From NCBI RefSeq assembly GCF_020382885.2, contig NC_058512.1, forward strand, positions 9,326,802 through 9,390,801: DNA of 64,000 nucleotides. Reading direction: 5' to 3'. This DNA is from Scatophagus argus. Its lineage: Eukaryota > Chordata > Actinopteri > Scatophagidae. Positions 24,760-36,400 of this stretch are shown piece by piece. Within the stretch, counting starts at the first letter, position 1; every line of letters begins with the position of its first letter. Position numbers and translations under genes: made by a program. The notes beneath the pieces were generated by a model. It was not told where the DNA came from. It worked only from the letters and a program-made list of their open reading frames with translations, and ran no database searches.

Positions 24760-24940
24760 TCTCTTTCATGTGATTGGCCGAGCCGTGGGAATATTCAAAT
24801 ACAGCTTTGATTGATTGGCCCAGGGCCGGTTTCAACAGTGCAGGGGACTCATTTCCATTCCGACATCACTCTGTGTGGCACACACTGCTTGGTCGCTTGC
24901 CGAGATGAGATATAAGCGGCTCCACGGAAAACAAAATCGG
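24760..24940 (+). promoter_or_regulatory. Candidate promoter of fam222a
   Basis: Within 150 bases there are two inverted CCAAT boxes (tgattggccgag at about 24771-24782 and ttgattggccca at about 24811-24822), a locally higher GC content with CpGs, and a TATA-like gagatataagcgg at about 24905-24917. The orientation and spacing suit a plus-strand start near 24940. The next plus-strand gene is fam222a, 8.5 kb to the right, whose 5' non-coding exons I could not place. The assignment is by position only. Confidence 0.4.
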
Positions 24941-27900
24941 TGAAATTATCTCCTACGCCACTGTCGAACATGTCGAGGAAGTACAATTAATGGAGACAGC
25001 TTCATGAAATGGATATATCTCCGGAGGTCTCCAGTGCGCATCGCGAAATCAGTTGCGAAATTGCTTTTGCAGAGGAAATACGCCTTCCGAGCAGGAGAAC
25101 AACCAATCAGCCGTGGAGAACCAAAGATAAACAAGCCTTATGATAAGACAAAACTCTGTAAGACATTCATTATGTTTCTTATGTCCATCGTAATGTTTAG
25201 GGGACACTGTGTGGGTTTGTGGAAGATGTTTCTCAGCGCAGGAAATGTTTAGTTTGCTCAGCAGTTGTACCAGATGTTGTTTTTTTTAAAGCTGTGTAAC
25301 TAAATGACGATAACGGAGTAAGAAAAATATTTATGGTTGGAAAGATGCTTCACTGTGTGATGTCAGGGTCCCTGCATTGATTTTAGGTCGACAGCGCTAA
25401 AGTGATGAAAGATGCCCAGTGCGCACTAATGGATAGGAGCGTCTCGCCCTTACTATATATCACTGTCCTGCTATTGGCTAGTGTGTATTTATATGGGCCG
25501 AATCCAACTATGACGTTTGTGATTTATACTAAGTATACAGAATAATTCATTCAGTGGTACATTATTTCCCAAAATCTGTTTAACAGCTAAACATAAGAAA
25601 TAGTAGACCTAAATTGGTTATTATAATATGAATGAAAGACTAAGAAAGCTTTGCATCTGCAGTTTCTAAATGTCTCTTTTTCTCTCAAAACTGTTCTAGT
25701 CTCCTCTTTTTCATCTGCAGGTGACATCTTTGTTTGAATGTGGCTTTGCGCGCAGTGAAAGGCGCTTTATATGTCAGCGTCTCAATGGATACGGGAAGTG
25801 CTTTGAAGTATATTATCGGTCATTCAGGGCTGCCTATGAAGGTTTCCATTTCTATTGTCTGGAAGCCGGAGGTGGGATCATCGCACCTCACTGCACCGGT
25901 GGCAGCCGAGGTTGAAGGTTAGCCGCAGCAGAGGGGCCTATAGATTATTGGCCAGGTGTGAAATTCTACCCTGCATGTTTTTCCTGCTTGTGCCAGATCC
26001 TTTATTACCCAGAGAGATGGGACGTCTCTGCTTTTCCTCTGGAGGCAAAGAAGAAAAAGCCTGCAATTTGGTGTTTTATTGCTCTCTTCTCTTTTTATTA
26101 TTTTCTTCTGGCAATTTTCTGACCAAAAGACAACTGTATGTCACCACCACTTGCTTCGTTTTAGTTTATTCTTCTTTCTTATGATTTTCTGCAAATATAA
26201 ATCATGGCATTATGGCCTTTGATTTACCACAGCAACATAATAAATTTTAGTGCCTCATGCCCCTTTCATCATAAAGTGTATTGGTTGGCTTCATTCACTT
26301 TAAAATGTACAGCTTTCAATACTTTTACTCAGCCAGTAAATGTTTAGTGCATGTTTTTCATGCTACATAATTTAGACACCACTCTGTTCTTCAGATAATA
26401 CTGTTAAATATGATGACATATTAATATTTGGGCAGCTTGTTTGATGTGTGCTTTGCCTGGGCCTGAATTCGTTTGAGGACCTTGTGAATTGTGTCGTATT
26501 ATGAGCAGTCAATGTGCAGGTATCCCATGGGGGTTTCCCTCTGATCTCACATCACAACCCAGCAGTAATTCCAACTCCATGAAGAGAAGGGATTTGTCAT
26601 TTGCCTGCCTACTTCCCTTTGCTTTTCCAGGAGTGAAGCTGAGCTCTGATTTATTGTGAAGTTTCCTCAGGCTCGCTCAATCTCCATGCCTACCGAATTA
26701 CTGAATGGAGGAAACGGCTCACCACGAGAATGACCTTTTCTTGGATGACTATTACCCAGGCCAGTACGAGGACTGATTAAGGTCACGTCTTTTTCTGCCG
26801 TGTCATCCGTAGCTTCACATTTAAGGGTAGCGGAGTGTGCTGTGGGTTTTATGGTAAAGCGACTGAATGATAAGATAATGCAAAATGACTTTAAAAATAT
26901 ATATGCACCCACTCTCTCTGCCCATCTTATAGGAATAATATCAGTGGCTTGGTTGCTTAGCAGTTTCTCTTGTGCACCCTTTGTGATCACCTTTTTTATC
27001 TGCTAAGAGATGTCATGTGTAATTACAGGCAGCCTGCTATCTTTTGAAATCTGTCTAATTGGTCCTTTCTTTCTAATAGGATGAAGGGGGTAGTGAGATG
27101 GGGGGTTAAGGGTGGAAGGTTAAGGACTGGGCCTCTGAGGTCATTGGGAAGGGTGGGGGGCAGGACTGCCAGGGTTATTTGGAGCCCTCGTAATCTTTAT
27201 TTTGTCTACACAATGGGTCTCGGTCATCGCTACTTCAAATTAATGATTAAGACTGGTGCATTGCAATCAATGCATCATCCTTTGTCCTAAATAGAAAGGC
27301 AGTGAGATGATGACATCTCTAGTTGGTCCAGAGATCAAAGACCTTTTTTTTTCCTAGAACATTTTGAGGTTTCATGGTAGACAGCATATCATTAGGTTAT
27401 CTCCCACACTGGAGCCGTGCAGGCCGCATTTTCTCTCTAGTTTCCAATGAGTTTTATGTTCGCTTGAAGATTTTAATGGCATGGAGGAATCAGTGACCCT
27501 TAACAGTGTAACAGCCAGGGGATAGGGCTCAGAGGAGAAGAGGGTTGAGAGAAGCGTAACATAAAGTCATTTTGTTCTGTAGTTTTTATCAGCAGCACTG
27601 CATTTGAATGGAGACGGAGAATGCCTGAGCCGAAAGGCAGATGTCGACGTTCAACATTGTTTGATTCTTTTGAAAAAGAATTTATCTTTTGACAAAACCT
27701 TCAGCTCACTCGTTTACCATTTGTTATCTTTGAAGTCAAGGTTTTTGCAAAGTGTGGAGAGCATACCCATAGCTCTTTGACAGTGTCTCAGTGTGCATAC
27801 TGGGTTAAGGATAAGATAAGTTTCTGTTTACCCTCCAATGCTACCTTGGCATTGGCCAGACTTTACCACATACAGTGTGTCTGTTTTACCTTGGCACCAT

Positions 27901-29498
27901 CTGCGGGCAAGGGCAGATTTGGGTCAGTCCAAGGCTTTCTACTCCCTACCAAGGCTGTTCTCAAAGATAAGACTTAATTGTGCAGCTTTGGATTAGTGGT
28001 TAAATTTGTTCTCAGCATCTGCAGACACATTAAATCAGAAATGCCATTTTTCCAGAAAAACAAATCCATGTTCATGTTCGGGTGTATAACCACTTGTACC
28101 TTATGTTCTTTTGATTCCGTAAATATGATTGTTGTGTAGCTGAACAATAAAATGTGTATCTTCACCAGCCACTGCCTTTTGGTATTATAGATTATTTTGC
28201 ACAAATTAAAGCTGGACAGGGAATAATGTACAAAAAATAAGTTGGATATTAAACAACCATTCTGTAAACACAGTTTTTAAAAACTGTCATGCAGAAGTGG
28301 CCTACATTGACTCCAGAATAAATGATAACTTGTCAAAACTGTAAACCTCACTGACAAATGTTTAGCTGTAGCTGTGGCTGCTGAAATTAATGGTGCAAGC
28401 TCTGATCGCCTTGAGTTGGAGTGTTACTCATTTCAAACCATTTGATGCTGCAGAGTTAAATACTGTTTGAGAATTACATTATTGAAGTTGATGTAAATTT
28501 TTCATGGCTAGGTAGAAACACAAATGCACAAAGTAGTTTATTTTAAAATTCTTGATACATGCAACTTAGAAGGCAAATCACTTATGATGCACAGGTTAAA
28601 ATAAGCAGTGGACAACTGCTGTGCATGTCAGTTGGATTAATTGCTAAGTCAGTTTCTAACAGTTTATACTGCCTTTGACTATATATTTGTAAGGAAGTTT
28701 TATAAACATGTTTTTCTACAGCTCTCAGCAAGGTGGTTGCAGCATTCAGGGGGAAAGTACTATTCAAATATACTGAAATACTTCAACAGTAGCACTGAAG
28801 TTTACAGTGACACACATTGTATTTTGCATGTAGAAGCAGACATATGCATTAGCCTTTGCCTGATTGTCTTTGCAGTAGTATTGAAATATGGATGAGATAG
28901 TTGAGATTACAGATTGCCAGTGGATGTTTATTGTTGTACCATTGATGATCTGTTGATTTTTTGCATTTTCAGGCCTTTTCCCTTAGCTTAATTGTAACTC
29001 AACCGTCTATTAATGGCTACATTAAATTTTGCACAAGAGAAACTGCAATGTTTTTCCAAGATACCCAGCCATTAACATTGTTATAATTTACACCCAACTG
29101 AATGCATTCAGACATCTGTCTGAATATTGCCCAGCGATCGTATTTACATAGATTTTGTGCTTTCGCATGCATTGTATAGGAAACGTTTTTAACACTGTTG
29201 TTACAGCAGCTAATCTCAATGGAAATGAGGTTCATTGTTATCAGCCGCAGGCTTCGAGTGTTCTTGCAGTGTAGGGCAGAGTGGCTCCGGGTTGTTTGGA
29301 TATCCTGTGTGTGAACCGTGGACCTTTGTGTCCTCTTTTTCTTCCTCTACAGAGAAGGCAAAGAGAGAAATCTGGGTCTCTCTTATATGCTGCTCTGATA
29401 CCAATTATGCAAACTATTATAGAATTTAACCAGGCCAGCTCTTACCGGCTAATCCAGAAGTAATAGATTCTATTAAAAATGTATGAGGGGGTTGGGGG

Positions 29499-29500
<2 letters not shown>

Positions 29501-29544
<44 letters not shown>
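29501..29544 (+). repeat. (GT)22 microsatellite
   Basis: Forty-four bases of GT dinucleotide, followed by a run of G. A shorter interrupted GT tract lies at 30021-30046. Confidence 0.97.
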
Positions 29545-29546
<2 letters not shown>

Positions 29547-30440
29547 GGGGGGGGGCATGAATCCAGCAGCACTGCGGTCTTAATTCTCCCTGTGTCATGA
29601 TTACTTGTCTGGTCTCCATTACTTAGACAGGTTCCAGCAGTGCCTACCTCAAAGATGGTATTAAAGCCATATGTAATACACAATTAATTACACAGTAAGT
29701 GGATTGTTGTTGCATGTCATGTTCATTCAAAGAGAGACACTGCTTTTTCTGTTCTGTAATGACCAATTGCTCTTTGTTAATCATTTATTTCCTCTTAAAT
29801 TAAACCTCTTTCTTTGCTTTTGTGCTCTTTTCTTTCTGCTTGTCTGCAGCTTCTGAGTGGAAGGAAGAAAAAGAAAAACATTAGCATAGCCCTCACATAC
29901 TAATCCACCCAGAGAGTGAAAAGGGTGCTCGTCTTAAACCTTTTTCATTATCATCTAATTATTAACTGAGGATTCTAAGAACTGCTAACAGGAGCAGCTC
30001 ATCTAGGGAGGGGTGGGTATGTGTGTGTGTGTGTCTGTGTGTGTGGAGTCGGTGTGTATCTTTTCTTTTTTTCATGTTTGTCGAGAGGGAGGCTCTCTTC
30101 GCAATTTGCTTCTATCTTCGCTCTGACCCTCTTTGCTGCATAAAGTCATAAAAGGCTCCAGAAGGTCAGACAGATGCTCTTGTCTGATTCCTTGTATAAT
30201 TTAAGGCTTTTTCCTTCTATGATGGATATTCTTGTGCTGCTGCTTTATTACAGCCAGAAAGGGTAAAAAAAAACAAAAAACAAAAAAAAAACAAGGCATG
30301 GTGCATTTTAGATTTTTGTTTGAACACCCAGCTTTATTATTTAAAAACATATGATCCACATCTGCCTGTTAAACTAAACCTGGTATTATAAAGTCTCTCC
30401 ATCACTGGTCCTGCTGGTCCTGTGGCTCTACTATTCACTT

Positions 30441-30470
30441 ATCTTCTCACAAGGTTCCTTGTGAGAAGAT
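30441..30470. repeat. Perfect 14-bp inverted repeat with 2-base spacer
   Basis: The left arm ATCTTCTCACAAGG (30441-30454) and the right arm CCTTGTGAGAAGAT (30457-30470) are exact reverse complements separated by TT. The loop is too short for a usual microRNA precursor; a cruciform or the trace of a small inverted duplication is more likely. Confidence 0.85.
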
Positions 30471-32984
30471 GAAGCATTGTGCACCCTGTCAATAATGAGA
30501 GAAGAGTCTTGAAAAATAGATTTGCCAAGACATTCTTATCAGAAAACCATCAGGGGGAGGTGGAGGGGGGTCAGCTTGAGGGACTGCAAAGCACAAGGTC
30601 TTTATCTCCCTGGCAGGCTCTCGGTGGTCCACAGCATGCTGCTTATCAGCTGTGTGGATGTCGCCTGAGAGTGACGAGGATTAGATGTCCTCGCAGCTTA
30701 TACTTTCTGCTCTTTTTCTTATTATGCATCTCAGAGAAGTCCTTGAATACATGAACTTGTAAGACATGAGAAGTGCCAAAGTTTAGGCTTTGGAGGACAT
30801 ATGGAAACAGAGACATCTGGTTTATAACATCTGTCATCACGTTCATGGGGAGCAGCAGTGACCATTGTGTTCATGACAGAGACCCTTGACCTTAATTATG
30901 AAGGTTGAGTCCAACTATGCTGTATTTTTAAGACAGCTGATAAGTATTTTGCAGTTGTCATGTAAGTCATTTCTGCATTATTTCAGCATTTCATGACATG
31001 ACAACATATGAAAGTATGAGACATAAAACATCCGTCAAGCTAAGCGTTCTATAGAAGGCTGGAGAATTGATATTGCTTGAACAGCCCAGATACTATCTTG
31101 CACTCTCGGATCCCTTTAATCTCATATCGCTCTCACCCCTTTTTTCTCCACTCAGGAGTGAGAAAGAAATTCTACGCTTAGGTTTTCATAAAATCTCTTT
31201 AAATTTAAAATTTGGGTAGCAGGATGAAAGAAAGCGTCATTACTTGCACTTTATGCATCATTTCTAGCTCCCTTTTCTGCTTTCAGCTAAACTTTTTTTT
31301 CCTTTAAGCCACTGCTGGCCTCTCTTTGAATTATAATGCCTTCCTTGATGTATTTTATTCCAGCTGCAAATTATGGGAGTAATGGAAGGTATTCCAATTC
31401 ATGTCATTTTCTGCTAGTAAAGGGATTTCCCTGAAGATACCTTTCTGCCTTGTGCTCCTTCTGAGTTTTCGGTGCCTCCCTCTTGACAAATGAGCGGTAA
31501 TGGGAAGGGTTGTTGTGAAATTATTTTCCAAAATGGAATCTGACCATACTGAGGCTTTTATAGCTCTTCATATGTGTGTGCTCAGATGAGACAGGTTGCA
31601 CTGAGCAGTTTGAAGTGGGCTTGTCACCCAGGGACAGATGTTGAGTGGAGGAGGGGAGTGGGTGCACAAAAAGGGAAGAGTGAGGGAATATTTTTTTGGC
31701 ACCTGAGTAAAATGAAAGCCACGCTGTCTCTTCTTGTTTTTGATGCGAAGGTAATCGTGTTTCTGCAGCTCATCACTGAACACTCTGTTCTGTGGTTGGT
31801 TCACTTTAGCTGCCCTCTGGACCCTGAGGGAGAAATAAAAGCAAAAATCCAAAAGAACATTAAAACCTTGAAAAGAAAAAGAGGCAATATGACAGCTGTG
31901 TGCTGCAGGCTTATATTAGTCTTGTTTGAAAGTGCTGCTTTGTAATGAAAGCACTTTTTCTTTTAATTTGTTATCACTGGATTGATTAACTATCAATAAC
32001 CTACAAGTATCTTTTTTTGCTTTTATTTTTGCATGGACTGCAGCTGTCTGTCTACAAAGCTGCCTGACTCACATACAGTAAGAAGTACCTTATGGTAGCC
32101 CTTTTTTTTTTTTAGTTTTGCCGTGCTAGCATTCAGATTTGGTGAGTCTTTCAGATAATCAAAAAGAATGTCAAACACGATTATCACTGAAATATGCCCT
32201 GGGTGCCTGGCTTCATCTTTACGATGATTGTTTCAATCGGCACAGCTGTGGAGAGGCGCCTTCTTTTTCAGACACAGCCTCTCATTTCCTTTGACAATAC
32301 TTAACTCTGCAAACAGCGCAGTCTATTTTAGAGAATGAGCTGCTTTGGGCTTCCTCTGCTGTTCAATACAGCCAAAAATTCATAGAGGCATAAACGCAGT
32401 TCGCAGGGATAGTTACAAATTGAAACACACATCCTGAGGCTACAGGAGGCCTTGTAAATGATCTCTGCGATTGCAGCTGACAGAGCAAGGTTGATAACAG
32501 GAAAGAACCATCATAACAACTAAGAAGAAGGAGGAGGAGATGGAGTCATCATTAAGTGATATTACTTTCTTGAATGCGCAATATCAGCAATTCAAAGAGG
32601 GGCTTTTGAATTTTAATGTGGTAAAAGGACCCATGTGGTCACAGAGTTTTAGATATGTAAGCTACTGAACTAATGTGGAAGATATTTTTGAAAGAGGAGA
32701 GCCTCCCATGGGGTTTTACTATTCTCAACCAGCAAGCTTGCAGTTTTTTTTTTACCCATCAAACTGATGTTTCATGCAAGAGTTGGAATGTATTACATAT
32801 TATTTGATGTTTTTCCAAACTTAAAAGTTGGTGCCTACTTTCTTTCCAGTGATCATCAAAACTGTGTGGCCTATGAAATCACAAAAAATTTAAAAACCAA
32901 AACACTTGGGGGATTGATTCATCTCTAGTGAGGTCAAAGTTTTTTTGAGCCACTCTAGCTGAGTCTCTTTATGGATCCTGATCA

Positions 32985-33345
32985 GTCAGTCTGTCCTCCA
33001 CTTTAGTCCAGACAGAAATATTAAACAACTTTTGGATTGATTGTCATGATATTTGGTGCTGACATTGTGCTGGTGCCTAGAGCATGAAACCCACTGACTT
33101 GATCTTCTGACTTCTGAAATGTCAAAATTTAAATTTAGCATTTATGACCTAATGCCTGCAACACTGTATTATGTGTCCTAATGTGTTAGCTAGCTAATGC
33201 TCAACATGGTTAACATATACCTGTTAAGTATCAGCATGTTAACTTTGCCATTGTGAGCATGTTAGCATGCCAAACTTGGCATCAAACTCAAAGTATTGCT
33301 CTAGTACAACCTCCTTCAGCAACCTTCCAGCATGGCTGTAGACTC
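32985..33345 (+). repeat. Degenerate percomorph interspersed repeat ('gagcatgttagcatgc' family)
   Basis: The order of words tttggattgattgtcatgat, atttggtgctgacatt, gacctaatgcctgcaacact, ttagctagctaatgctcaac, agtatcagcatgttaacttt, gccattgtgagcatgttagc and catggctgtagactctta matches a highly abundant percomorph repeat known for its 'gttagcatgct' phrases. It ends about 50 bases before the acceptor of the first coding exon of fam222a. No ORF of its own; class uncertain. Confidence 0.7.
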
Positions 33346-33436
33346 TTAGTTTATTTATTTGGTTTTGGCCGTAACCAGTTTTCCCCTTTTTTTTCAGCAG
33401 GTTTATCAAGGCTGTGTGCAGCCCCAGTGAACTATC

Positions 33437-36400
33437 ATGCTGGCCTGTATCCAGAGGCGGCAGAATCTCTCGTCGCAGCGTCTGGCCTGCTCACCTGAAA
33501 GCCTCGATGTACCACCGCCGCCATTGTTGCTGTCAGTGCCACCGCTGCCACCGTGCACCCGCAAAAGTAAGTTTATGTCACAGAAGTGACAGACATCAAG
33601 TAATGTATTAATAGTTTGAAGCAGTAAGTGTTCATAAATATTGGCATCTTGGTCCATGTTCCCGAGTTACTTATGAATCAGTCATGTTCAGCTTGACCTT
33701 GTTACCCTCCAGGTGCACATAAACATCGTGCATGGTTTTTAGCGGTGTGCTGAGATTTCAGCTCATTTTAAAATAATGGGCCTCCTGATGATGATGATGC
33801 TTGTTAATTGGGCTACTAATCAGAGTGCTCCTGCAGAGTATGTGTGTGCAGGTCAAAGTGGACTCTGAAATTACAGAGATAATCAAGTCTCCCATACAGG
33901 GTTACTAATGATGTTCACATTTTGTGCAGAAACTGCTCCATGTTTGACCTTGATGTTGACTTATTATACTGCATTCGTTGGAAGGTTGAGTGGGTGTCTT
34001 TTGCACTAACCTGGACTGACATTCATCATTAGATTTCATTCAGTTAATTAATTGAATGCGACTTATTTGCAGTTTTAGTTTTTGGTATAATTCTTTGTAT
34101 TATTTGTGCAGTGGTCCCAGTCGCCTCATCTTTTTTGTCCTAGACAGTCTAGATTCACATAATGAGATCATAGTACCACAAATGAAGTTATTCTGCTCTG
34201 GTTTCCTTTTCACGATTGCTTTAAAAATTTGTTCAGGTCTTTTATTTCTTTGCTGGTTCTGGTTCTGGCCATACTGAGGATCTATAACAACTCACAGTTA
34301 AATGGTTCAGCTGGATGTGTGTTAGAGTCTTACGAATGTGATCTAAAATCATTAGGTCCTTTTGAAGATGGTGCAGTTTTCTTTTTGAAATAGATGGTTG
34401 CCTGTGGTCTCATAGAAAGCATGAGCAGGCAAATATTAACCAATAACGTTGTGTACATTCAGACTTTTTGAGAGAGAATCGGCATAATTTGTCTGTGGAT
34501 GTTAGCTTGTTTGACATCAGTATGACCATCTTTGTCTCCAGAGCAGGGCTGTGGTTAGGATTATCTGACTGATCGTGCAGCCATTTAATTTGTATGAGCC
34601 TGTGCCCTCTCAAAGGATACCTTTGTTCATTTATCATGAAAAGTACTACTATAAAAAGTCTAATCTTCCACCGAGTGTGTATTACATAGTAAATTTAGAA
34701 ATAAAGATGAGAGGGCCTAACATTACTTTCAAATTTAATGACCCAGTAGTGATTCGGTGACAGATTAACCCAACTGTGTTCTTAATTGACAAAAAGTATG
34801 GATAGTGTTTTGCATTATTATTTCTTCTTTCTTCTTTCCTTTATACATTTCTAACTAACTCCATTCATATTTCCAAAGCTGAAAAAAATCTCCCTCATCA
34901 GATGCCATCTTCACTTCTTTCTCCCTTATCATCTTTTTTTTTGCTATTAAATATTAATTGTAAGTCAATGGTGCACTTGTCTACTAAATACTGGAAGAGA
35001 AAGGCCTAGATTGCCTTAGGCTGAACTAGCGGTGCATTCCTTATCCTGTTTACCTGCAGGGTCTTTTCCTCCCCCTTGAATTGTATGTACTAAGACTGTA
35101 TAGTGCAGTGCGTAGTGTAGCACCCTCCAGCTCTATCCTGACATTTCAAACACAACCACAGGGAACAGACTGCTTATCGGAGCTCAGTCTGTGTGGCCCA
35201 GGCTTCTTCATTAAATGAGTCGTTGTTGGATTGGGTTAAATTGGAACCGCCTTTAGTCGCTGCCATGCTTTTGAAAGCCATTTCCATTTTTAGCTATCAA
35301 TAAATGGAAGGCACAGGACTTGAAAGCTCTCAGCCACACAAAACCCATGTGAAAGATTTCTGAGTGTTAGGAATTATGTGATGAAAGTGAATGAGAGCTG
35401 TTCACTTCTCTGCTATCTCGGCTTGAAAGCAGTGGCTGGAAATGCTTTTTCCCACGCTGCCGGCCTGTTCTCGGGTCCGCTTTGAGAGGGGAAACTTTGC
35501 GCAAGCTGGGCCAAGCGGCACAGAAACAAATGAGGAGTGACACTGGTGCAAAGGAGCATTCACCAGAGCCTCTTCAAGCACACATAACTAAGTGTTCAAC
35601 CCTGAGGTGACTCTGTTCTGTGAGCACCCTTCAGATTAGTGACTTGGAGAGAGGGAGGCTTGTGAAAATGGGGTGAATGAGTGTCTATTTTTATTTTTTG
35701 TGTGTTTGTGGAAGAAGGCAGCGAATAAAGAGTTTAGTGTGAGCGAGATTTGAGCATATGTTCTGGTGTCAGCATGTCCTGGGTCTACTTTTTCCACTTC
35801 ACCCTTTTCACCCATCTCTGTCTAATGGCCCTCTGGGTTGCTAGGTTGAATAAATCACACAGAGGCATTAACTGGCAACCTTCTTTAAAGTCCAGAGGAG
35901 TTAAATATTAATACCTCTTTCTATAAGTCTTTTGACAAAAGAAAAGCTGCTGATACTGAATCTCAGTAGTGAAACTTATGGCAAATTCTTCATGTGGTTC
36001 ATGTATCCATTCGCATCAGCTCTGTTTTTAACAGCAGCAGCCAGCTGTTTTCAGCAAACAGCCCTGATAAATCCCTATCTTTCCAGCACCAGAAAGCAGG
36101 CACAAAACAATTAGCCAACATTTCTGGCTGGTGTTAAATGTCATATACATCTAGCAAACATTTAAGACACAGATAATTAATGAGTGAATATTGCACTTAC
36201 ATTCATTAGGTGGCCAGAAACATGGCTCGGACTGAATGCTAACATTACTTTGTGTCTGCTGATGTGGAATTTTAGCTCTATGACTGGATGTTTTTTTTGC
36301 AGAAATTCACTTTGGGAGCCATAGTTCACTCCACTTACATTTTCATATACATCTGCAGCATTTTTTTATGTAACCCCTAGTGGTCAAAATGGTTACTTCA

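Larger units (their letters stand above)
24941..33400 (+). other. Probable 5' non-coding region and first introns of fam222a
   Basis: No coding exon is recognisable over 8.4 kb. A possible non-coding exon begins at about 25721 after a pyrimidine-rich ttcatctgcag. Short ORFs around 25.0, 25.8, 29.3 and 31.6 kb have no family likeness. The stretch contains GT microsatellites, a perfect inverted repeat at 30441-30470 and a degenerate interspersed repeat at its right end. Confidence 0.45.

Noticed and set aside
31574..31945. 123-codon plus-strand open frame
   Set aside because: Its composition is that of translated non-coding DNA, with no recognisable domain and no splice or start context.
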